Assembly: GCA_028751875.1 (NCBI GenBank) | Contig: CM054135.1 | Span: forward strand, 11,383,467 to 11,447,466 | Length of the DNA: 64,000 nucleotides | Origin: Rapana venosa | Lineage: Eukaryota; Mollusca; Gastropoda; Neogastropoda; Muricidae | Reading direction: 5' to 3' | Shown here: positions 24,501 through 36,877 of the stretch, piece by piece | Layout: every line of letters starts with the position of its first letter | Numbering within the stretch: position 1 is the stretch's first letter | Position numbers and translations under genes: made by a program | The notes under the pieces: model-generated | The model's input: the letters and a program-made list of their open reading frames with translations, nothing else | The model's database searches: none | What the model was told of the DNA's origin: nothing

Positions 24501-25897
24501 CACACACACACACACATTCACACACACACACACACAGGTACAAAGGCACACTTCAGAGTACACACACACAACACACACACTTATTATAACTACACAAACA
24601 AAGAGACAAACTAAAACAGAAAGAACATACGAAGAGGACAAAACTCAGAACAGAGGAGAACAAAACAGAAGCTGGCCAAACTGCTTACCTCCAGAATTCT
24701 CTGCTCCAACTGTTCCACAGCACCCTGTCCACACATCACCACAGTCAATATAAAAAATATGACACAAGCAACACACTACACAACACTACACTACATTTCA
24801 TTATACCACACCACAACCACTACACAAGTCTACACTACACTACACTACACTACACTACACTACACTACACTACACCACACTGCACTGCGCTGTACTGCAC
24901 TGCACTGCACTGCACTGCACCACACTGCAGAACACCACACCCCATCCCACTCCACACAATACCACACCACACCTCACTACACCTCACTCCACTCCACTCA
25001 ATCAAATGTGGTATAATTATGTGCGTACATATGGTGCACAGGTAAGCATATTCATCTATACTTCTTGCTGTGTCTAATTTCATGTAATCTTTTACCTGTG
25101 TAGCTTTCATTGTAACTTAAATAGGTTTTTTTTTACTATCAGTTTTTGCTTCTGTCTGTGATTTTAGAGACCTTCAAATTCATTTCATCAAAGTACATCT
25201 GATACTTTGGTTGAGTGGTCTGTTGGCTGATTTTGATTGTGTGTTTGTGTTTGTGTGTATATGTGTGTGTGTGAGTGAGTGATAATTGACAATTATTTAT
25301 TTGTGATAAGCTTTACACCCATTCACAAGGGGACAGAGGGATGGGGGGCCAGCACAACACACATAAATTGGAAAAGAACACAGTCAACAACAGCCCAAAG
25401 ACAACATGGCATGGAAATCCACAAGATATTAATAATAATAATAATAATATATGGATTTTATATAGCGCTGAATCTTGTAAAACAAACAAATCGAAGCGCT
25501 TATGGGTTTGAAGATGGGTTTGTAATAATTGAATAGTATGAATGATATACCTGTGATACAAACTATCATCTATTCATTTGCTTATGTTTTATGCTTATCC
25601 TAGACAACACTGTCTCTCATGAAACAACTTCACGCTGTCATCAGTCATTACAGGAGTAACTAGGACACATCTCTACAAACAAATTGTTCTCCAGCAGTCC
25701 GGCCAGTTGTTTTCATTTCTTTTAGATCACTGCGGAGATTGTCCATTTTATTTCTAAACTGGTCATGGAACTCTTTTAAGCGGTTCTTGATATCCCTAGT
25801 CATAATTTCTGATCTCTCACACATCTGCCCTTCCAGAGACTCACCTGAATATTCTCTGTGAGTGAGTGAGTGAGTGAGTGAGTGAGTGAGTGAGTGA

Positions 25898-25980
<83 letters not shown>

Positions 25981-27477
25981 GTGTAAGTGTCTGCATGCAT
26001 GCATATGAGTGGGTGTGTGTGTCTGTGATATGGTAAAAATATCAAGAACAATTATGGTAAAAACATCCAGAACAATCAATCCCTGACAATACATGCTAAC
26101 ACACACACACACACACACACGTCGCAGCCCTCCCCATTGCCTGCAGCAGACATCCATCACTCACTTCTCCAGCCCCGGTCTGCACGGTGGCGGACATTTT
26201 CTTCTTCTTGTACTGGCCCATCTTCTGGATGGCACGCTGGTGCTCGTTCAGCAGCCCCTTCTCGTGCCGGTCACACAGGTCCTGCAGCACCCAGCATGCA
26301 GCATGCATCATGCATCATCGCCTGCCTTGGTTCTCCATGCCTGCCCCTTCACAACTGCCTGACTGACTGCTGCTCCAGGTTGTGGCACACTGTACCAGGC
26401 TGTACAGCCTTACTTCTTCTTCTTCTACATTGAACACTCAGAGAGCAAACTAGTGTTGTTTGTCATTGGAGCAAAAATGCATTACGCTTTCTAAAGCCCT
26501 TGTCTTGGCATAAGATGTGGGCTGCTCTGCTCATCAATGGTATTTTGTAATTAAAAAAAAATTTTTTTTTTAAATACCAACAGTGTTTCAACTCCATGTT
26601 CTTTTCGCTAAAACACTTCTTGCCACTGCATAAGGTTTTTCCAATTGTGTTGTTACTCTGATCTGCATACTCTCTCTCGTATGAAGTGGCTGTGAGAATC
26701 ATGGTCCTTGCCCACATAGGGTTCATCAGCATAAGATAAAGGTGAAGGTGTCCCATAACCTATGTGGTTGTAGGGGAGCGAAGCGTCAGAGACCTCAGCT
26801 TCTCAAGAGGCCAGCATATTGAGGGTGGCACCCATCTCCTCTCCCTCACTGCTTTAGCTTCCCTATCCCTAAAGAGGCAGGTATCCATTTACAGCTGGGT
26901 GAACTGGGGGACTGTACTGAAGCCAAGGTGTGCAAACAGTCACTCTTCCAAGTGGTAACAACGCTTGATGCTGCTTAACCTTAGCTGGGGGAAAGCGAGT
27001 GCTCTGACCACTGAGCTATCCCATCCAATCATCAACATAGTCCCATAAAAACAAAAAAACAGGAACAGCATAAAATTATAAAGATAACTACATAGTAAGT
27101 GTTCTTAGTCAGATAATCTGTTTTTCAAGAAAAAAAAGATAAAGATACTCCTACAACTGAAAAAGAAAATGAAATAGACAAATCATGAAAACAAAATCCA
27201 TAACAGCTACCTGTCTTCTCAGGGGAAAAAAATCAGTACAATAACTTTCATCTTCTTGATCTGTATATGTTAAACATTACCAACATCTTTTTTAAAAATT
27301 AACCAAAACACAACAAAAAGTAAAAGAAATAGCAACAATAAGAAATATTACACACATTTACAAACTGTATGTAATGTTGATTGGCTTGAATATTACACCT
27401 TACACCAAAATACAAAAACGAGAGGGAGCAAGAGAGGGGAGGGGGAAAGGGAGAGAAGAGGGTGGGGGGGGGGTAGA

Positions 27478-27568
<91 letters not shown>

Positions 27569-28476
27569 CACACACACACAGAGACTGACAGACAAACACA
27601 GACTGACAGCACAGACACGGACAGAGACAGAGAAAGAAAGAGAAGAGAGATTCTGACCTTGTAGGCAATGAGGATGTCTTGAAACAAGGACAACTTTTCC
27701 ACCACACCATCTTCCAAGTCTATTGCCTGGAAACCAACAAGTCACACAGCTCTTCACTGTCTATCTGATTTGTCTTTGCAAGATATAGCGCTATATAAGT
27801 TCCATTTATTATTATTATTATTATTATTTATCTACAATACACACAGTGGCTCTTGACACTTGTTTACAACACAAGCCAAATCATTACGCTTACTGTTAAT
27901 CACACTGGCAATGTATATAACTAGTCATATAAGTAAATGTCACTTCTCCAAGAACACACACACGCATACAGACTCATGCCCATACAAACCCATGTAGGCA
28001 TATGCATACACAAACACACATAATTATGCACTTATAACCATCCAAACCCGCTTGAGTGCACATGCATGCACACACACGTGTATACACATACACAGAGTCA
28101 GTCACACACACACACACACACACACACTCATACACACACACATTATAATAATGAATAATAATAATAATGCATGGAATTTATATAGCGCTGAATCTTGTAA
28201 AGCAACAAATCAAAGCGCTCAGATTTTATTTCATACCACTTTAAGTCACGGCAGATTTCTCCCCGTGAAATTCGGGCGGCTCTCCCCGGGGAGAGCGGGA
28301 GAACGCGTCGCCACTTAGCGTTGCGCCACCCTTTCACCCATTTTTTTTTTTTTTTTTTTCTGCAGCTGTATTTGTTTCCCTATCAGAGTGGCTTTTTTCT
28401 AAGAATTTTGCCAGGGACAACTCTCTTGTTGCCGTGGGTTTTTTTACGTGCGCTAAATAATTACGAGTAACACACG

Positions 28477-28507
<31 letters not shown>

Positions 28508-30572
28508 TAGCGCCCAGACCACCACTCATGGTCTAATGGATGGGGGAAAAATTTCCGGTCCAAAACGGGGTACGAACCGCCGCACACTTCAGACCCGGAC
28601 TTTTCGCTTTCTAGACAGGCGCGTTACCTCTAGACCACCGATCCATGATAATATGACATTCATACACACACACACACACACGCACAGTCACTCAGACATT
28701 CCCCCTAACCCATGTCTCAATCTATCTACTTTTGGTCACAAAACACTTTTTTTCTTCTGTTTAATCCTATAACAGAAACAAAATATCTGCTCAAGTCCTG
28801 TTAAGTCCAAATAGTTCACAAAGTTCTATATTCTGCACACACACAAAAAATCCAGTTGTTTAGGTTTCAAACAGAAAAATGAAATCTAGAACTGTCGTAA
28901 AGTGAAGACAGGGAAGAGAACGTACAGATTGCGTGGCTCTGTCGGAGAGAGTGGCGTACTCCACCGACAGGTGTTTGAAGCCTTTCTGCAGGGTGGGCCA
29001 GGTGTCGTTGGTACCTGTGGCCCAGGCTGTCAGGGGGGTGGAGTCACTGCTCATGGCACTACACAACACCATTACAATGCATCCCATCATCCACGTGACC
29101 ACATAGAATACTTACAATACATCACATCAACACACGCTGCTTGTAATATATCACATCATCCATACACGCTGCTTACAATACATCACACCATCTAACACAT
29201 GCTGCTTACAATACATCACACCATCAACATAATTATACTGCTTACATCACACCATGGGGAACGGGATAGCCTAGTGGTTAGAACATTGTGCTCACAATCT
29301 GACGACCCAGGTTTGAATCCTATTCAAGGAGATTTTTTCCCCTGGAGTTAGCATCAGTGCAGACTCCATTCTCCCTCAAATTCCTTCGAATGAGACTATA
29401 ACCAAGGTCCCGTGTGTGAACGCACGCAGAACATCTTGCACACACATTAAATCCTTTTCTGCTTTTTGTAAGAGTAGGCCATTGTGTGCCGGTGGGAACA
29501 AATGACAAAATTTACAAAACCGCATACACACAGGGACTGGATGTAAAAAAGCACATGAGTGCTTATTCCATTATCCTCAGTATAAAAGAACAAATAAATC
29601 AATAAATCAACCATCCACACACACCGCTTACAATACATCAACAACATCCACAATACCACAACACAGACTGCATCATCAAATAGACTAGCTTAAGTATGGA
29701 TGAATTCTGAAAAAATCTTATGTGACCAAACTGCACCTGTATGTGTGACCAACAAGTCTGTCACAAACTGTTCATGCGGAGCTGTAAGCAACTCCAGTAT
29801 CTGATTTGTTCTGTTCCTCTTCTACCTCTCAAGAGAAGTCAGACCCTATTTGTGCACAGATACTATTAGTGCGTGCATGTATGTATGTAAGCATATATGC
29901 ATGTGTATACGGATGCCTATAGGTGTATGTGTTCATGCTGAAGTATATAGAATACAGATTTATGGACATCTATACAAGAATGATATTTCCATTTTGTACA
30001 CTTATAAGTAAAAAAACCTCCCCATAAAGCCCTAGTTAATAGCTTCTTTTGTTCGTGATGAATCCCTTTTGCCACTGAAAATTAACTTTTCTGAGTATCC
30101 CATGAAACCATAGGAATGAAAGTAAACTCCCCTTTCTGTAAAATTCAAGTTTAAATCTAAATCAATCTCCATGCACTCAACAACAAAACAGAAAAGGTGC
30201 ATGAAAGACAATGTATGCCTTTATGGTGGGTCCTTTGCCTAGACATTGTTTTTTGTTGTTTTTTTTTCCAATTCTGCACCTAAAATATCTATCATGTAAG
30301 ACTGAGGGCATATACATGCGTGTGCACACCCCCCACCCCCTCCTCTTTTCCCATTTCTGTGTGCAGTACAGTATGCACGTACATACCTGAGTTGACGACC
30401 AAAGAGCAGCATGTCGGTGGCAAAGCCCGTGGACCTGATGACCATCTGTTCAGAAATCTCCTTCATCCTGGACACCGTCTCCGTCAGCATGCGGATGTGC
30501 TCCTTGCTGTTGGCCAGCTGAGTCTGCGTGTCCATCGGAACCAGGTCCTGACAACAGCAGGCCGGGTACATA

Positions 30573-30652
<80 letters not shown>

Positions 30653-33235
30653 CAGGAAATATATGAATCTGATCCATATAATAATAATAATAATAATGTA
30701 TGGAATTTATATAGCGCTGAATCTTGTAGAGCAACAAATCAAAGCGCTCCGTTAAATACAACAGGAGATACAACAATCCCAAGACCAAAATGTCTTTTTT
30801 TCCCTATGAGGTCCAAAATGATTTTGTGAACGGTGAAAGGGAACTGTATTCACTTATCATCTAAATAGCTTTATATATTTATCTGAATAATGTTAAAAAT
30901 GTACTTAGACAAATCCATAAAAAAAACACCATAAGAAGCACTTGAAAAGGGATGGTTTTGATTGAAGATGGAGGCAAGCTATTTCATCAGGGGGCACAGA
31001 TGTCCATCATCATCATTACTGTGTAACACAGGTTTCTGGCCAGATGTTAACAAAACCCATGTTCTGCTGATGTTGTAGGTAGTGCTGCCTTACCTTTGCT
31101 TTGCTGGCCATGTTGCTGGTCATGAACTCATCTGGGATGCCCCGGAACTGCTCCTTGATTTTGTGCTGCATGTCCTGCCAGACATCAGGGACATGTCTCA
31201 TTAGCCCACCACGATTTCATCCATTTCTACTATCCACATACAAATGTGATGTAGACATGACTGTATTGTGTGCCAGGACAAAGTGATACAATCAACTTTT
31301 AAGCAAGTGGTGTCAAACAGAGACAGAATTTTATCTAGTAAAATTAATTTTTAGAATGTTTACATGTACTTTAGTTGTTTTTTTAAGGATGCAAGACTAA
31401 GTTTTAGATGTTATTGTATTTGTTACACAGAGAAGCAGATTATGAATAGTTTATTCATTCCTTGGATTCATATGAAACTTTCTTAGGTCATGCAAACTCT
31501 CTGCAATTATAAAAACAGAAAATATCATCAAACAAAAACAAAAAATGAAAACTGTTATCTTTCTGATATGCATACAAGTAAACATAGTACTATAAGAAAA
31601 ATGAAAATAAAACCCATGTGTATTTGTACAGTGGCACACCTACAGTGTGAAACAGATCACTTCACCTTTACAAATAATACTCAAGTTCAAAATAACTGCA
31701 GGTTAAAAAAAATCTAACAATAAAAAATTCAAGATATAACAATATCTGATGTGTCTGTGTGTGTGCATACGCATGCATGCGTGCGTGCGTGTGTGTGTTT
31801 GCGTTAGTATGTGTGCATGCGTACATGCCTTCATGCATGTGTGCGTGTGCATGTGTTCATGTGCCAGTGTGTGTGTATGCATGAGCTGTTTTCTGTGTGC
31901 CCTCTCTAAATCTTTGCCCTATTCTCAATCCCCACCAGACTGTTCTATCACCTTTTCTCCAAGCACTGTGATCGTACTTATGGTACATAGGTAGTGCGTT
32001 ACACACTCTATAAAGCATACATTTACTCCTTCACTGACAACAAGAAGCATACACTGTTACGTACATTTCCGGAGTAGGTGAGGAAGAACTTGAGGAGTTT
32101 GTCGTCGTTGATCTGTGGGTGCCTGGCCATGATGTTGATGAACCGGCGTAACGACTTCTTCCGCTGCTCAATGAACTCACGGTTGCCTGAAACCATGCAC
32201 AACTCATTTTAGAATGTAGGCCACATGGATTAAACTCTCACCAAAAGAGGCATTTTTGTTTTAAAGGGTTGGAAAAGATGATGCCTTTCATTTTAGAAAG
32301 CAAAGATAAAGATGGTGGGGCAGTGCTGATGTTTGCACTTAAGTTTTGCTGAAAACAAGTGAATCATACGAGATGGTGATAAAAGATAAAAATAATAATA
32401 AAACAGGGAAGAGGGTCATAAACTAATAGTTTTCACCTCTATCAAGTCTTGTCCATGTCTTAATCTTTTCTTTTTCACTCTACTTAAAACTTCACACTCT
32501 CTCAATTTCAACAGAACAAACACTTCCCAAACTATGAATAAGTATTGTTAATTTTCATTCAATTACTGATCATGTTAAAATTAAAGATACAACTGATAAA
32601 AATCATGCTATTTAAACAAAAGGGAAGGTGGCAGGACAGCTTAGGCGATCATTTGACAAGTAACAGTGAGGTTCCAGGTTCGATACCAGCCTTGCCCTTT
32701 CTTCCACGTTTGATAGGAATATTAAAGTGAACGTCAAGTCTTTCAGAGGAAACACTAAACCAGTCAGACTCATATATGCTAATGGACTTGTGTATATCAA
32801 AAGAACTCACAACAGTTGGAAATTGGAAAGAGCAGGGAGGTACCTCCCAAATGTCCTGACAAAATTGGTGGGTTCAATTCCCATCTGTATCCCCAAAGTC
32901 AAAATGTGGCTATCTTAATGATGGTGAAGGAAGGAGGTGAAGGAGTCCCATAACCTATAAGGTCGTAGGGGAGCGAGGCGTCAGAGACCTCACTTCTCTA
33001 GGGCCAGCATATTGAGGGTGGCGCCCATCTCCTCTCCCTCGCCGCTTTACCTTCCCTGACCCTAAAGAGGGCAGGTACCCATTTACAGCTGGGTGAACTG
33101 GGGGAACTGTACTGAAGCCAAGGCGCGCAAACGGTCACCCATCTTAATGATGGGAAAAAAAAATGGTGGCATATGAAAAAATCTTACCATTAGTGGAAAC
33201 TTGGAGCTCTAGCCAAGGCACACACAACACCCCTG

Positions 33236-33266
<31 letters not shown>

Positions 33267-34987
33267 GAGAAACCCAATTAAACTCTAAAACTAAAAAGTC
33301 AGCAAATCTACCCTAACACACACACACACACACCTCCAAGCATCTTCTTTGGCGGCAGCTTGGGCAGAATGCGGTAAGGAAATCGCATCACAATCATTTC
33401 GTACAGGGCCACGAAGTCGTTGTAGCGCCGCAGCACGGTGGTCTTGAAGCGCTGACTGGTCACCTCGTACTCCACATGCTTCAGGATCAGGCCTTTCTTC
33501 TCCGGCACCAGCTCCACCTTGATGTTGTCCAGACTGCACAGGTCGGAAAAACTGTAGCCCAGCACATTCGGTGTCCGCTCTCGCCGCAGCCTCACGCTGG
33601 TGGCCCTCATGTCTGACAAGTCTCCCAGGTTGGGCTTTGGCAGTTCTGCAACACAGTGTGGCCACAATGACATGCCTTGACTTCTCCCTTAACTCCCTCT
33701 TGAGAAGTTATTGGAGCACCAGTTCTTAACTTTTCAGGCAGTGGGTCAGTGTGGAAATGCTGAATCTGGCTGAGCCCATCCCTTTCGTAATGACAGTTGC
33801 AAAATAAGCCAGTGAACAATATCAGCAACAGGAAATAATTGTAGTTGTGGTTATGGTTGTAGGTATGTTTGCATGTGCCTCTCTGTTCCTGTGTTTTATA
33901 TATCTGGGCATGTGTGCGTGCGTGCATGCGTGTGTGTGTGTGTGTGTGCATGTGTGGACAATGCTCAAAACATGTTTCATTAGCAATAACTAAAGTCATC
34001 AAAATAAGCATGTACACACATTCAAACGCACACCACTAACTCACTCTTTTCCTTTCTGTTTCTCTGTCTGTCTGTCTTTCTGTCCCTCCCTCACACACAC
34101 ACAACCCCCTCCCCTGCCCCCCCCCTCCCCCCCCCCCCCCCCACCACACCATCACCACTCCCTTTTCAATCCATCCACACTAAAACCACTAAAACGTCCA
34201 CCACCCAGGTCACTCCCTGCCTCACCTTGCCCAGAGAAAGTCTCCAGCAGCTTATCGTTGATGGCTTTGCCTTGCTGGGCCAGCGCCGTCAGGGCCAGAG
34301 CCTTGTACAGGCCGTTCCTGGTCATCAGGCCACTGCTGGTGTCCACCGCGTCCCAGATCTGAACCAAGGATGGTGGTAGGATTTGTAAGACAGCAAATTG
34401 TTCTTCGAGCTGAGTGTTACTCTACTAGAGCTCCAAGGTTCACCAATGATGAAATTTTGTGTTATGCGACTGTTTTTGCCCACCATGAAGGTAGATGCAT
34501 TCCGACTTCAAAGATATATGCTGGGTATTTTCATGTTTCCATAACACACAAAACACTGACAAAAAATACAAGATCTTAAATGTGCATATTTGATTGTGTG
34601 TGTGTATGAAGGAATTGAAGGCACTGGCAGGTCTGCACTTGCAGTTGACCTGGGAGATCTAAAAGCCCCCACCCATAATTCACCAGATGCCGCCAAGATT
34701 CAAACCCACAACTTCATAGGCCCATTGGTTGAAGTTGAATGGCCTTAACCATGCGGCTATGGGAGCAAATATAATGTGACTGACTACCTTAATGGTTGGC
34801 AAAAAACGGTCAAAAACACAAAATTTCACTACTGGTGAGCCTCAGAGCTCTAACTAATAATAATAATAATAATAAATGGAATTTATATAGCGCTGTATCT
34901 TGCACAGACAAATCAAAGCGCTTGCATTCAACTCATTCTTACACAGTCATGCAACCAATAGCAAGTAACAGTTCTAACAAGTCCAAA

Positions 34988-35018
<31 letters not shown>

Positions 35019-36653
35019 CACACACACATTACACACTTTGGCAGGGTGATGGAATTTTTGGCTGTTGAAAAGCAGGGATTGCTATGAAATGAAACAGGAG
35101 AGGAAATTCTTAGGTTTGAAACAAATATGTCTTGAGGCCAGATTTAAAAGAGTCACAAGAAGGCCTTTGGCGAAGAGAGATAGGGAGGCCATTCCAAATC
35201 GATGGACCAGAAACAAGAGAAAGAACGAGAAACTGAGGAACAAGAACAACAAACAACCCCCCCCCCCCCCCTCCCAAAATAGCAAAACCTCCAAACCCAC
35301 ACTGCCATACTGGCCCATAGGCATCCGTCTGTCAACATACCAGCTGAAAAACACTCAGTGTCAGTCATTGCAGCAGTGATATAAACAGCCATCACCAGAA
35401 CATGATAATAGCAGTCACAGCTGGTGCTTTAATGCTTTACTCATTAATGCTGTGATGATCAACTGAAGGCCCAAAAAAAGAGGAGAGATTTTGTTACAAA
35501 ATTTCAACCAACAAGTATACATCTCTCATTTAATTAATGGTTTATTTTTTTCACACACTTTTTAATTTTATACTTATGTAAACAAAAAGGATAATTAAAT
35601 AGGGAATAAAACAGATCAGTTGATCAAAATAGTGTGGTCTGTGTTGTCTTGACTTCCTCTAGTACGTGCTTCAACACAACATAATTATTAACACCCTTTT
35701 ACTGAGGTAAGGTAAGGTACAGAAAGGTACTTGAAAACAGCCATGTAAGTAATAGACTAATACACAAACTTCTTATCCAGTGTGTACAAGTCTCACAGTG
35801 ATTTCCAAACGGGATGAGAGAACAGAGCTCCCAGTCTGTGACGCCAACCTCGCACCTCCACCCCCCACCAAAGAAATATTCCAACACAGCATATTCTGCC
35901 CATCTACAACCTCCACCCTAACCTCTAGACTTGACTTGACTTGACTTCTCCCATAACTCCTTCAGGAGTTGTTGTTGGGGAACTGCACTGAACTTCCTAA
36001 ATTCAAACAGTGTGTTGTAAACAAACTGTGCCTGGTGGAGCCCATCCCTCTCCAGGTAGTTTGAACATCTGTATTCTTAAACCACATGTCATGAACATGC
36101 TTATGCTCTAGACTATCTACAGTTCTTCTACGCCTCAAACAAAGAAAGGCATTAAGCTGAACACAGTGGTGACCCCGAGGTCTCTGGAGAGTGATCCTAC
36201 ATCATGAAAGAAAAGAAACAAAAGGGGGTGGGGGTGGAGAAGGCATACGAATGATGACACATGCCCAAACCAGTGCTGACAATGTGTAAGTAACACAGTG
36301 CTGATAACAGCATGAAAATATCACAAGGAAAACTATAGGATTTCATACAATAAAATAGGAAAAAATACATTTCATAAAAGCATATAGAATATGATCTGGT
36401 TTGTTTACAATCACGTTTTTATGTTTAAAGGTAAGAAGTTACCCTTTCTTACAACCTATGAATATGATCTGTGAATCACCATGCTCAGATATAAATGTAC
36501 AATATAAATAAATTATAAATGTACAGTACTTGATCTGAGGAAGAGTTTAAAAATAGAACTATGTATCTAACTAAATAAAATGCCAAAATTAGTCAGAAAC
36601 AGATATATATATATATATATATACACACAGTGAAGATGGACACACATATAGAA

Positions 36654-36708
<55 letters not shown>

Positions 36709-36846
36709 TGACTGAGAGAAGGAGAGAGAAATAGGGTACGTCTTGGTCCTCTAGTTATAGTTCTTATTTGTTTTGTCTGGTTGGCTAGTTGGCCGATTGT
36801 GTGTGTGTGTGTGTGTGTGTGCGTATGTGTGTGTGTGTGTGTGTGT

Positions 36847-36877
<31 letters not shown>

